From Periplaneta americana (taxonomy: Eukaryota > Arthropoda > Insecta > Blattodea > Blattidae): DNA of 64,000 nucleotides. Location: positions 155,802,955 through 155,866,954 of the forward strand of contig NC_091122.1 of NCBI RefSeq assembly GCF_040183065.1, given 5' to 3'. Shown here piece after piece: positions 9,990 through 22,785 of this stretch (position 1 is its first letter; each line of letters opens with the position of its first letter). A model generated the notes under the pieces. It had not been told where the DNA came from. It made no database searches and worked only from the letters and a program-made list of their open reading frames with translations. Made by a program: the position numbers and the translations under genes.

Positions 9990-12191
9990 AAGTGGTGCAA
10001 TTTTTATTTTCTTAAGGCTGAATTTTTTATAACTTGGTTTATTGTTCTGTTTGCCGCAATAGTTATTTCCCTGATACTGATGTGAATGGTTCGAGTCTTA
10101 CTAATGTAATTGTAGATTTATGATTCTTATTAATTTTACTTTAGAATCTTATAGAAGAATTTCACACGCAGTTAATCTACAAGTTTCAGAAGCTGGGAAT
10201 AAACGTAATTCTCTCTGCTCCTTACAACTGAATCATGGCCCTGTTCACGTATCATGGTTTGAAACAATATAATTGTTCGTACGTGGATGGTTAATTAAAT
10301 TCATTCCTAAATATATTTATGAATCGTTAGAACTCTATATTTCCTGTGAGAAGAGTCAAAATTAGTAGCTTCAAAATTATAGGCCATATCTCGTAGGGTA
10401 CATTGCGTGGTGAACTCCTCTCCCTATTTCCTGAGAAATTAACTATTTTCCATACCGCAAATTAGGGTAAAGTCGGCTGCTGAGGTAAACTTGAAAATAA
10501 AAAAGGGGAAGATTTAAACCTTAATATGACAGACATTGATTTATGATTTTTATTATTTTTCATTTCTTAAGAACCGGTATTTCCTTTATTATTTTGAGTC
10601 ACAAATAGTGCTGATATTATGACTTAAATATTTATGGCAAGTTTACCGCATTTTACATTACATTTCCATTTTTCACACATAAGCTTAATTTCAACTTATC
10701 CTACCTATATAATACGTAATTTACATGCACTTACTGTTATTATGACGTCGGTGAGAACAAATAAATGAACACACAATTTTGTTGAAAAAATTGTGACTTC
10801 AATTAACTCAGAAAGTGTAGGCCTAATTTTATTTTCAGAGCAGAAGTGGTGTAAGTCAAAATGGGTAATGAGGGTTAAATGCAGCGCAAAGTAGCAGTTA
10901 ATATTGAATTTATTTAAACTATTAGTAGTGAGTGAATAGCACGAAGGATATATTAATTACTATTTTGCGCTGTATTTTACAAAATATTTACTTTAACCAG
11001 CAAATACTCACACGTTTAGATGAAGAACGAATATGTTGAAGAACTCCTGTTGCTGGCAGAATCTAATCCAGATAAGTTGTGGAGAAGCATTGGGGGTTGG
11101 CGGTTTTCAACCTGCAGTCAAGATCTTCATCACAATCCCGTCATCATGAAAACCTGAAATTTTAAGTCTGATTAATAAAATGCGAGTATGTTACTAGTCA
11201 GTACTATGCAATGGAGGGGGAAAGGAACTGGCCACCTTACACGATTATCTTCAGGCTTAGTTGCCTCATGAGTGATGGATTATTGCTGTCAATGTGAGGT
11301 TCCAATCAGTCTTCGAGCTGTTGAAAAAATAAAGAATCAGTTCAGTATCCTGGAGTTATATATTACACCCTACACAAAAATAAAAAGCAGAATTTAAATC
11401 CTATTTTTTAATGCCATCATAACATTCCCAATTTCTGCTGATAAATGCCGTTTCGTTCTGCACAATAGCTAACGTACGTGATATGCAGTCTGTCTAATGC
11501 AATAATAGACAACTTGCTCACTGCGTGTACATCTTCGAGTTTGGGGTACACCTTACATTCGCATGTGCTTTATCAGGAAATACAGGGACATCATTTTATT
11601 TTTACTAACATTTTTAATATTAACCTGGCTATACCTTTAGAGAACCGGAAAAACCGTTCGCTACCCCCTTCCACAACTGGAGTTCGATGATACTGGCGTA
11701 AAACACAAATAAATCTCTTTACAAGGTATAGGAGGGAAGAAAAGTACTTAATCAATTTACGTAAACTAGGAAATATCGCGATTTTGAATTCGATAATTTT
11801 CATTGGGTTTTTATTTAATCAAAATGCAGTACTGTATTAAGAATAAGTGTTTTTACTCACGAACTGAGCTATCCATGCGAACGTATTCATTATGCACTGT
11901 ATATTATACTGTCCACAGCACATTAGCGTACACTATAGAGAATGAAGTTCAATTGAAAAATAATCATAATATGGATATTTAAACACATTTTTAAAAATGG
12001 TGGCCGTTCATTTCGATAGCCTACAGGCTTCAGTTCTTTTGTGCATATTATCGCATATAGACTATTGCATCTAATTCCAATTACCAGTTTCGTCCTTCGT
12101 ACTAGTAACTCATGTTGAAATAATTCTGTACCTACCCTATAAAAGAGTACCTTATGTACTGTAAATTCCATCTTCACTTCTGCCCGACCCG
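9990..12191. other. Spacer between duplication copies, one interspersed repeat
   Basis: AT-rich DNA without recognisable genes. At 11190-11330 there is a diverged repeat (ttactagtcagtactatgca, aactggccaccttacac, cttagttgcctcatgagtga) that recurs at 48298-48440 in the same orientation, so it is an interspersed family I cannot classify. The open frames at 11478-12177 show no domain. Confidence 0.55.
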
Positions 12192-12690
12192 CACAGATAA
12201 AATTACTCAGGCATGTTATCTACTGCCCGTCCAAGTAGTTATGCCGCAGGATCGTAGAAAGGAGAGAAATCACGTGACAGTGAATTGCTTAACGAGGCCC
12301 TTCTATTTAAGTTATATTAAACAGTTGTATAATATTACGTAAACTTCCAATTCCTAACTGAAATTAATGTTTTCAGAAAAGAGCTAAGACAGGCCTGGTG
12401 TTACAGAGGGCCGTGCAGAAGCAGGTGGGGGAAATCGGGATGCGACGTAGGCAAACGGACAGTACCTGTGCGAAAATATGATTCAATATTAAAAGTTCTT
12501 TCGTCACTGGAAAACGCGAACATATTTCTGGAACGTACTATACTCAGTAACTCAGTGCTGTTTACTATAAGCGGCCTTGATTCTGTCTGGAGAACAGTTG
12601 AAACTCCATTAGTAGAAGGGGTGGGAGTGAAGTACATTCAAAAACTCAGGTACAATAAAAATTGAAGTAAAAATAAAATGATGTCCCTGT

Positions 12691-12948
12691 ATATGCGTGG
12701 CTCAGTCGGTTAAGGCGCTTGCTTGCCAGTCTGAAGTTGCGCTCGGCGCGAGTTCGATACCCGCTTGGGCTGATTACTTCGTTGGGTTTTTTCCGAGGTT
12801 TTACCGTAAGGTGAATGCGAGGTAATCTATGGCGAATCCTCGGCCTCATCTGACCAAATACCATTTCGCTATCACCAATCTCATCGACGCTAAATAACCT
12901 CGTAGTTGATACAGCGTCGTTAAATAACCAACTTAAAAAAAATTCACT
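12691..12948 (+). repeat. tRNA-derived SINE family A (duplicated copy)
   Basis: Identical duplicate of the SINE at 500-757, with the same A-box, B-box and 3' stem-loop tail. Confidence 0.85.
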
Positions 12949-13193
12949 ATTGAACCACAACCACTAATCCGCGTAAAAAAAATTCAACAGAATTGTCTTC
13001 AGCATACGAAAATCACGTGACTTACGTTTCCAATATTGATACCACGTTGGTAACCTGCGTAGTAGACCACGAGCACTCTATCTGTAGAGGTCGCGACATG
13101 TCTCAGGTTCTCTGCACTTGTAATCTGTAACATTTTCTAGCGAAAATCAATAATAATATTGGTAAACATTTGGGTATTATTCAATAGAAAATA

Positions 13194-13536
13194 TTCATTC
13201 ATTCATTCATGTGTTCTGCCCAAAGGCAGGTCATTCACTGCAAACACAGCATTCTCTAATCTTTCGTATTTTCTGCCTTTCTATTTGTCCCCTCATATGA
13301 TCCATACATCTTAATGTCGTCTATCATTTGATATCTTCTTCTACCCCGAACTCTTCTCCCGTTGACCATTCCCTCCAGTGCATCCTTCAGTAGGCAGTTT
13401 CTTCTCAGCCAACGACCCAGCCAATTCCTTTTTCGCTTCCTGATCAGTTTCAGCATCATTCTTTCTTCACCCACTCTTTCCAACACACCTTCGTTTCTTA
13501 TTCTCTCTGTCCATTTCACACGTTCCATTCATTTCC
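13194..13536 (-). pseudogene. LINE RT C-terminal remnant (duplicated copy)
   Basis: Identical duplicate of the remnant at 1003-1345, with the same TGAA tail. Confidence 0.7.
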
Positions 13537-14361
13537 ATATGCACATTTCACATGTTTCTATTAGCAGCAATTATTAATATTAGTAATTTGTAAATTTATT
13601 TTAATAATATTAGTAAAATTATGAGGTAGACTCCATTCCACGGCTAATCTGTATTTCCCCAGAATCACCGTAAAAACCTAAATACCCATATCTCACACTG
13701 ATATTTAAACACATATATAATGAGAAAAGATTATGCTTTTAATATTCGTATTCTAATAACATATGCGATATTTATCTTGCCCATTCAAATTTATAACACA
13801 GTCGTCCATAAAAACTGGCAATGTCGTTTTATTCAAAGAGATGTTACATTTGCATTTAGCAGAGTAAATAAACAAATTTGTTTTCACGTTCTAAAAAATC
13901 CTAAAAATTGAGTAAATAGAAACTGAAGATATACAATGATAACCTCCACACTATAGACTAGGGATGTCAAAGCGCCTCAACTGCGTGTTGGCGTTGTTTT
14001 ACGATGACGTATCAACATTTCAGGTTATTTAGAGTCTCAATGAAATGGTGTTACGCAAGAACGCGCAAAACATTTCCTTAAAAGCGATGATTCTACTTTA
14101 TCATGGTAAAAAGTGAATTTGTATTGCTTGTAATATGAGCACGTAATACAGGTACTTCGACATCTCTATTATAGACGAATGTAGGGATATGTAAGAAAAG
14201 AAATAGCGAACATTACCGAAATACATAGAAGATTTATGTATGGATAGCAGTTTCTTCAGAAAGTCGTCGGGAATGTGTGAATGCAAATGAATATTATTTT
14301 AATAATTCTATAACACAGATCAGAACTAATTATGAAATGAAAATATAGCCTAATAGTGTGC

Positions 14362-15521
14362 ATACTTACTTACTTACTGGCTTTTAAGGAACCCGGAGGT
14401 TCATTGCCGCCCTCACATAAGTCCGTCATCGGTCCCTATCCTGAGCAAGCTTAATCCAGTCTCTACCATCATAACCTACCTCCCTCAAATCCAATTTAAT
14501 ATTATCCTCCCATCTACGCCTCGGCCTCCCCAAAGGTCTTTTGCCCTCCGGCCTCCCAACAAACACTCTATATGAATTTCTGGATTCGCCCATACGGGCT
14601 ACATGTCCTGCCAATCTCAAACGTCTGGATTTTATGGTCCTAATTATGTCAGGTAAAGTATACAATGCGTGCAGTTCTGTGTTGTGTAACTTTCTCCATT
14701 CTCCTGTAACTTCATCCCTCTTAGCCCCAAATATTTTCCTAAGAACTCATTCTCAAAAACCCTTAATCTCTATTCCTCTCTCAAAGTGAGAGTCCAAGTT
14801 TCACAACCATACACAACAACCGGTAATATAACTGTTTTATAAATTCTAACTTTCAGATTTTTTGACAGAAGACTAGATGACAAAAGCTTCGCAACCGAAA
14901 AATAACAGGCATTTCCCATATTTATTCTGCGTTTAATTTCCTCCCGAGTGTCATTTATGTTTGTTACTGTTGCTCCAAGAAATTTGAATTTTTCCACCTC
15001 TCCGAGACACGAGACATAATCATATAATTAGACTTTTCGGGATTTAGCCTACTTCCAACCCAATCGCTTTACTTGCTTCAACTAGAATTTCCGCGTGTCC
15101 CCTAATCATTTGTGGATTTTCTCCTAACATTTTCACGTCATCCGCATAGACAAGAAGCTGATGTAACCCGTTCAATTCCAAACCCTCTGTGTTATCCTGA
15201 ACTTTCATAATGGCATATTGTAGAGCGAAGTTAAAAAGTAAAGGTGACAGTGCATCTCCCTGCTTTAGCCCGCAGTGAATTGGAAAAGCATCAGATAGAA
15301 ACTGGCCTACACGGATTCTGCTGAAAGTTTCACTAAGACACATTGTGTGCATAATAATATTAATCAAAAGTAGCCCATACAGGCACAAATATATGGGAGA
15401 ATATGAGTACGTAATAACGCAATCTCTGCCGGCAATGCAAACCACATACAACCCGATTGTTCGCAGCAGGGAGCCAAGCTGAAAGTCTTGTGTTGCGAAA
15501 CAATGCCTGCTCATTCTTTGT
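14362..15521 (-). pseudogene. RTE-like reverse transcriptase remnant (duplicated copy)
   Basis: Identical duplicate of 2171-3330, including the YADD motif, frameshifts and AAGT tail. Identity of even the disabling mutations shows that the copies share very recent ancestry. Confidence 0.88.
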
Positions 15522-15621
15522 CAACCGTCACTGGGATACACACGTTACCCTTTACGAGTACTACTGATGAAGTTAGAAAAATAAGTCGATGCTGTACATA
15601 CCGAAGGCTGAGGTACGCATT

Positions 15622-18600
15622 AAAGACAGATGCGAAAATACGATTAAGTGGCAGACGTAACACTATAAAGAGACAGACAAGAGAAAATACGATTAAGTGA
15701 CAGAACCAATGACATAAAGAGACAGATGGCAAAAATGCTGTTAAGTGACGGAAACAGTAACATAAAGAGAGAGATGGCGAAAATGCTGTTAAGTGACGGA
15801 AACAGTAACATAAAGAGACAGATGGCGAAAATGCTGTTAAGTGACGGAACCAATAACATAGAGAGACATACAGCGGAAATACGATTAAGTAACGGAACCT
15901 ATAGCACAGAGAGACGGAAGGCAAACATACTATTAAGTGATGGAACCAATAACATAAAAAGACGGAAGGCAAAAATACTATTAAGTGATGGAACCAATAA
16001 CATAAAGAGACGGAAGGCAAAAATACTATTAAGTGATGGAACCAATAACATAAAGAGACGGAAGGCAAAAATACTATTAAGTGATGGAACCAATAACATA
16101 AAGAGACGGAAAGCAAAAATAATATTAAGTGATGGAACCAATAACATAAAGAGACGGAAGGCAAAAATACTATCAAGTGATGGAAACAATAACATAAAGA
16201 GACGGAAGGCAAAAATACTATTAAGTGATGGAACCAATAACATAAAGAGACGGAAGGCAAAAATACTATTAAGTGATGGAACTAATAACATAAAGAGACG
16301 GAAGGCAAAAATACTATCAAGTGATGGAACCAATAACATAAAGAGACGGAAGGCAAAAATACTATCAAGTGATCGAACCAATAACATAAAGAGACGGAAG
16401 GCAAAAATACTATTAAGTGATGGAACCAATAACATAAAGAGACGGAAGGCAAAAAAACTATCAAGTGATGGAAACAATAACATAAAGAGACGGAAGGCAA
16501 AAATACTATTAAGTGATGGAACCAATAACATAAAGAGACGGAAGGCAAAAATACTATTAAGTAATGGAACCAATAACATAAAGAGACATACAGCGAAAAT
16601 ACGATTAAGTAACGGAACCAATAACATAAAGAGACGGAAGGCAAAAATACTATTAAGTGATGGAACCAATAACATAAAGAGACGGAAGGCAAAAATACTA
16701 TTAAGTGATGGAACCAATAACATAAAGAGACGGAAGGCAAAAATACTATTAAGTGATGGAACCAATAACATAAAGAGACGGAAGGCAAAAATACTATCAA
16801 GTGATGGAACCAATAACATAAAGATACGGAAGGCAAAAATACTATTAAGTGATGGAACCAATAACATAAAGAGACGGAAGGCAAAAATACTATCAAGTGA
16901 TGGAACCAATAACATAAAGAGACGGAAGGCAAAAATACTATTAAGTGATGGAAACAATAACATAAAGAGACGGAAGGCAAAAATACTGTTAAGTGATGGA
17001 ACCAATAACATAAAGAGAGAGATGGCGAAACTACTGTTAAATAATGGAACCAATAACATTAAGAGAGAGACGGCGTCTGTACGATTAAGTGACGGCGGGC
17101 ATAACATTAAGAGAGAGATGGCGTCTGTACGATTAAGTGACGGAGGCAATAACATCAAGAGAGAGACGGCTCTAGTATGATTAAGTAGCGGCTGCAATAA
17201 CATTAAGAGATAGACGGCGTCTGTACCATTAAGTGACGTCGGCCATAACATTAAGAGAGAGATGGCGTCTGTACGATTAAGTGACGACAATAATAACATT
17301 AAGGGAGAGACGGCGTCTTTGTGATAAAGTGACGGAGGCAATAACAACAAGACAGAGACGGCGCTAGGACGATTAAGTAGCGGCTGCAGTAACATTAAGA
17401 GAGACACAGCGTCTGTACGATCAAGTGACGGTTGCAGTAACATTAAGAGAGAAATGGTGTCTGTACGATTAAGTGGCGGCAGCAATAACGTTAAGAGGCA
17501 GACGGCGTCTGTACGATTAAATGACGGCGTCAATAACATTAAGAGAGAGATGGCGTCTGTACGATTAAGTGGCGGCAGCAATAACGTTAAGAGGGAGACG
17601 GCGTCTGTACGATTAAGTGACGGCGTCAATAACATTAAGAGAGAGATGGCGTCGGTACGATTAAGTGGCGGCAGCGATAATGTTAAGAGGGAGACGGCGT
17701 CTGTACGATTAATTGACGGCGTCAATAACATAGAGAGAGATGGCGTATGTACGATTAAGTGGCGGCAGCAATAACGTTAAGAGGGAGATGGCGACTGTAC
17801 GATTAAGTGACGGCGGAAATAATACTAAGAGAGAGACAGAGGCAGTACAATTAAGTGGCGACGCCAATAACATTAAGAGAGGGACGGCGCCAGTACGATT
17901 AAGTGTCGGCAGCAATAACATTAAGAGAGAGACGGAGGCAGTACGATTAATTGGAGGCGGCAATAACATTAAGAGAGAGACGAAGGTAGTACGATTAAGT
18001 GGCAGCGGCAATAATATTAACAGAGTGACGGCGGCAGTACGATTAAGATTCGGCGGTAATAACATTAAGAGAGAGACGGTGGCAGTACGATTAAGTGGCG
18101 GCGGTAATAACATTAAGAGAGAGACGACGGCAGTATGATTAAGTGGCGGCGGCAATAACATTAAGAGAGAGACGGCGGCAGTACGATTAAGTGGCGGCGG
18201 CAATAACATTAAGAGAGAGACAGAGGCAGTACGATTAATTGGAGGCGGCAATAACATTAAGAGAGAGACGAAGGTAGTACGATTAAGTGGCAGCGGCAAT
18301 AATATTAACAGAGTGACGGCGGCAGTACGATTAAGATTCGGCGGTAATAACATTAAGAGAGAGACGGTGGCAGTACGATTAAGTGGCGGCGGCAATAACA
18401 TTAAGAGTGAGACGGCGGCAGTACGATTAAGTGGCGGCGGCAATAACATTAAGAGAGAGACGGCGCCAGTACGATTAAGTGACGGCGGCAATAACATGAA
18501 GAGAGAGACGGCGGCAGTACGATTAATTGGCGGCAGCAGTAAAATAAAGAGAGAGACGACGTCTGTATGATTAAGTGATGGCGACAATAACATCAAGAGA

Positions 18601-19385
18601 TACACGGCGTCTGTATGAATAAGTGATGGCGTCAATAACATCAAGAGAGAGAAGGCGTCTGTATGATTAAGTGACGGCGGCAATAACATCAAGAGAGAGA
18701 CGGCGTCTGTATGATTAAGTGATTGCGGCAATAACGTCAAGAGAGGGACGGCGTCTGTATGATTAAGTGACGGCGGCAATAACATCAAGAGGAAGACGGC
18801 GTCTGTATGATTAAGTGACGGTGGCAATAACAACGAGAGAGACATCGTCTGTACCATTAAGTGACAGCGTCAATAGCAGTAAAAGAGAGACGACGTCTGT
18901 ACGATTAAGTGACGGTGGTAATAACATAAAGAGAGAGACGGTGTCTGTACTATTAAGTGGTGGCAGCAATAACGTTAATAGAGAGCCGGCGTCTGTATTA
19001 TTAAGTGATGGCGGCGATAACATCAAGAGAGAGACGGCGTCTGTACCATTAAATGACGGCAGCAAAAACATTGAGGGACACGGCGTCTGTACGATTAACT
19101 GACGGCGTCAAACACACAGAAAGATGGAGTCTGTACCATTAAGTGACGGTGGCAATAATATTAAGAGAGAGACGGCGTCTGTACCATTAAGTGACGGCAG
19201 GAAAAATATTGAGAGAGATGGCGTCTGTATGATTAAGTTATTTCGGGAGTAACATCAGTAGAGAGACGGCGTCTGTACCATTAAGTGACGGCGTCGAACA
19301 CTCTAAAAGAGAGAAGGCGTCTGTACGGTTTAGTGACGGCAGCCATAACATTAAGCGCGAGACGGCGTCTGTATGATTAAGAGAG
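15622..19385. repeat. 48-bp satellite array 2
   Basis: About 78 tandem 48-bp monomers. From about 15905 to 17010 the array consists of roughly 23 near-identical A-class monomers (core gacggaaggcaaaaatacta), a recent local amplification; array 1 has only about five of this variant (4165-4400). From about 17060 the GC-richer B class follows, with a 288-bp higher-order repeat at 17935-18510. Open frames of 484 codons (+, 15726-17180), 610 codons (-, 15899-17731) and 382 codons (-, 17709-18857) are by-products of the 16-codon period. Confidence 0.95.
17935..18510. repeat. Higher-order repeat: two 288-bp units of six monomers
   Basis: A distinctive series of variant monomers (gaggcagtacgattaattgg, then cgaaggtagtacgatt, then cagcggcaataatattaaca, then gtacgattaagattcggcgg) occurs from 17935 and again from 18223, an offset of 288 = 6 x 48. 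Differences between the units are few. This indicates block duplication by unequal exchange within the B-class part of array 2. Confidence 0.85.
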
Positions 19386-20064
19386 AAATAATGACTGTGA
19401 GAAAGTCACAGATAAAATTGTACTGTAAATTTATTTCATGTTCGCATATATATCTATTTTATCTTTGTTGATATTATGTAAAATATTGTTGTGGAATAAT
19501 AAGAGAAAATTTTTGTATTACATTGACTGTTGATTTGTATTGAAATTATTGATGATATAAAAAGTATTTAAGGTATTCCTATGTTTGGCTATAGTTGAGA
19601 AGGATTTTATGTGAACACTCAAATGAAAGTTTTTGTCGCGGATGTGAGAGAATAATATTATTGATTAGATGTGGGTTATTTCCGATGTTGCGATTACCCG
19701 CCCTGTATTGTTATTGCAGTCGCCAAATTCCGCAATAAAATTTGGGCTATTACTGCGTTCCCAGGTACTGGAAAGGAAAAAACTTAATACGACAATTTGT
19801 AGGTCTCTTTGCTGTTCACTGTAGTACAGTCTGCGTCACCGTTATTGGCGTGTGAAATAAGTAATGGGAACCTTAGGTACGAGTGTTTTACCTTTGCAGC
19901 AGTCAGTCTGACAACTGTGTTTGACAAATGGCTGATGTGACGTGTATAGGAAGTGGTACCATTCTCAGCTGCACTAGCAACATGGTTACAAAATGGGCAC
20001 TATACTCTAGGACACACGCCAAAAACGCTGGCGCCAGCTGTAACAGCTTTTTAAGTCATCAGAT
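19386..20064. repeat. Right flank of satellite array 2
   Basis: Homologue of 6303-6984 with scattered substitutions and small indels. No coding signature apart from the approach to the mariner remnant. Confidence 0.8.
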
Positions 20065-22330
20065 GGCAGCACTGCATCAGTTTATAAAATGGCTGCCATC
20101 GAGGTACTGTGATATAATTTCTGAATGCGGAAGTTGAAACGCCCATTCGCATGCATGAAAGGCTCAACAAGGTTTATGGAGATGCAACAGTGGATGTCAG
20201 CACTGTTAGACGATGGGTTCATACATGGTCGACCGAGCAGAGTCGACCGTGGTTCATAGCTTTATAGAAGCTGGAGAGGAAACACCGTAGGCTGATGAAA
20301 ATCGAAGGGGTCGGCCGGCGACTGCAGTGACTCCACGCAACATCCAGCGAGTTCACGAGATCATTAATGATGACCTCCAAGTAATCAACAGATGAATTGT
20401 GTCTCATGCTCTTCATCGGTAAAGACAGTGTGATGGCCATTATTGATAAACTGGGCGACTTTAAAATTTTGTACACTCCAGATAGCTACCAAAAATGTTA
20501 ATCCACCAGAATAAAGAGTCAAGGAAGGCAGTAGCCTCCGATCTGTTGTAGCGCTTCAGTGTGTAGGGCAGGCATGTCAATTGATGCCCACAGGAGCAAG
20601 CGCGCGCTTCAGAGCCCAGGAGAGCCTAAGCGCTTTACAGCGGAAAGGAAAGAGACAGACGAAAGAGGTAGTATATGCCGCTTGGTCGAGCTATATTCAG
20701 GGATGGCCAGCACTGATTCAATAGATAAAGGGAAGAGAACTTATTAAAACTGTATCCATGTTAATTTTTATATTTGCCTGAGAAGTATAAGTGCATTATA
20801 AGAATGTAAGTTTTAATCTTAATGCTCATTTTTCACAAGTTTGATTTTCTTATTCAAAAGAAATATTTTCTCAACTTTTCGTATAGAAAAGTGAAATTTT
20901 CAAATATAGGCCTATTTATTTAGTAGTCTTACAGAATATTTTCGTAAATCTAATATACCGTATATACGTATTACTGAAGATAGTGTATTGAGCATTTTGA
21001 AAATATTCGCATGGAAATTGTTTGTAAGGAAATGAATTAACAAAGCAACTACTGTTACATCATAAGCAAAAGATACGTGCCCATGTGTTGTAAAAATGTC
21101 ACCTCTATAGTTTCAGCAGATTTCGAGAAAATAATTTAATATTCTGATGATAGGAAGTTGCTTACAAATATCACCTTAAAAGCATAATGCGATAAGAGTT
21201 TTGTTATGTAATATCAGTTACACTTAAAACAGATACAGTACCTAGGTAACTTTGCTTTGTACTGGAATATTGTTTTGATTAGTTTATTGATTACTTTTGT
21301 AAGGCTAAAGATACCATCAATATAAATTCCAACTTATCATGTCATACTCAATCTCTTTCTTTGGAATATCGCTTTCTTTATGAATGATGTGTTTCATCCA
21401 CTTAATACAGTATAATATTATACTACTATGGAATTTAAGTGAATATTCCTTCTTAACTCTCTATTATGTTATTAAGATTTAAAACACAAGTGCAATATTA
21501 AGAAATCAGTGTTAGTACTTTTGTTTTACAGAAAACATAGATAATAATAAACAGAAAGAAGCCATATAAAAATAACGATATAAAATTTCAAGTTCCGTTT
21601 GAAGTTTGTGCACCACTGTTTTCTTAATCCAACAGGCTGCTTATTCATATACACAACCCTTCCTCTTTCCATACTTAGCGCCTGCTGCCCGCGCACGACG
21701 TCAAGGTCAGAAAATTGCGCTTGCTTTGACATCACTGATATAGGGGGAAGAGTTCTTGGCGAAAATTGTGAGATGATTTGGGTTCATTTTTTTTAACCTG
21801 AGTTCAAGAGGCAGTAGTTGAAATGGCATCAAACAATGTCGCCGAAGAAGAAAAAAAATTAAGAACTGCGCGATCTACAGGAAATGTTATTGCTACAGTC
21901 GTTTGGGATGCGGAGGGGTGATTCTGTTTGATATTTTGTAGCAGGGGCGCACAATAATTTCTGCCTAATATGTGGAAACCCTCAAGAAGCTTAAAGCACT
22001 TCTTCGGTGAGCTCGCCCATAAAACGCTACGGAGGATGTTCATCTTTTGCACGACAATGCAAGACCACACACCAGTCAATACACCACTAGCAAAATTGCG
22101 GAAATTGGTTGGCAAGTCTTGGCTCACCCACTATACAGCCCTGACCTAGCACCATCAGACTTCCATCTGTTCAGTTCACTAAATGAAGCTTATCGTGGAC
22201 ATCACTTTGAAGATGAGGAGACCCTGAATAATTCCGTGCGCCAATGGCTGAGGAAGAACAACCGTGATTTTTACCGCAATTGATTACATGTGCTTGTTTT
22301 AAGATAGACAAAAGCTGTGGAAAAAGACGG
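20065..22330 (+). pseudogene. Mariner (DD34D) transposase remnant, split by a hAT-like insertion
   Basis: Left part: RMHERLNKVYGDATVDVSTV, RRWVHTWSTEQSRP, GKDSVMAIIDKLG. After the insertion at 20569-21737 it resumes with LGENCEMIWVHFF, where a mariner would have the first catalytic GDETW. The right part (22044-22280) has HDNARPHTS and YSPDLAPSDFHLF. The two aspartates there are separated by 34 residues, the DD34D signature. Stops and frameshifts make it inactive. A putative right terminus (gactggccctcgtata) follows near 22456-22471. Confidence 0.82.
20569..21737. mobile_element. hAT-like non-autonomous element (1,169 bp)
   Basis: Termini are CAGGCATGTCAA on the left and, inverted, CAGTGATGTCAA on the right (10 of 12 match). 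They are flanked by 8-bp direct repeats gtgtaggg (20561-20568) and atataggg (21738-21745) with two transitions. It interrupts the mariner reading at FSV/GEEFLA; the uninterrupted version is seen at 7465-7500. No transposase coding is visible. It is absent from copy A. Confidence 0.75.
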
Positions 22331-22471
22331 AGATTACTGTATCTGGAAAAGTGACAAATTATTTGTGATTGTTGTGGCTGTTACGCTATGTAAATTTAAT
22401 TTTATGTTCTTGTAAACTGAAAGAGAGAAAAAATAGAAGACTTTACATTCTGACTGGCCCTCGTATATAGG

Positions 22472-22785
22472 ATGAAGAATTTTTACATAGGTTAGGTCAC
22501 GCTGGCTACGAGCGGGTTAGGAAGACTCTTTGCACGTCGGCCATACTGAGGCCTATTGTGCACCCCGAATTGTATGGGATGAATGAGGATGAAGGTGTAC
22601 TAGACCACCGGTCCTTGAAAGTGCTCTTAAGGAATGAATCCTCGCAGAGATATTGCGGAAGGCTGGGAACCCAGGAACGGTTGTGGAGAGGACGCCCTCT
22701 CCCCTTAAGCGGATGAAGACATGCGTCTTGACCTGAATATATTATGTCTATTGAATGAGATGATAAAGATGAATATTATTATGAT
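22472..22785. other. Spacer, higher GC, unclassified
   Basis: A moderately GC-rich stretch (gaacccaggaacggttgtgg, gacgccctctccccttaagc) unlike its AT-rich surroundings; probably part of an interspersed repeat, but I cannot name it. Confidence 0.4.

Larger units (their letters stand above)
12192..15571. repeat. Segmental duplication, copy B left block
   Basis: Second copy of 1-3380, apparently identical throughout. The unit start here (cacagataaaattactcagg) coincides with window base 1, so the true boundary of the duplicated unit is not visible. Bases just to the left (11900-12191) belong to the copy A downstream sequence. Confidence 0.9.

Noticed and set aside
15899-17731. A 610-codon minus-strand frame, and similar frames on both strands, as a repetitive protein gene
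   Set aside because: The 48-bp period keeps several frames open at once on both strands, monomers with stops and indels interrupt them elsewhere in the arrays, and variation does not favour synonymous sites by eye.
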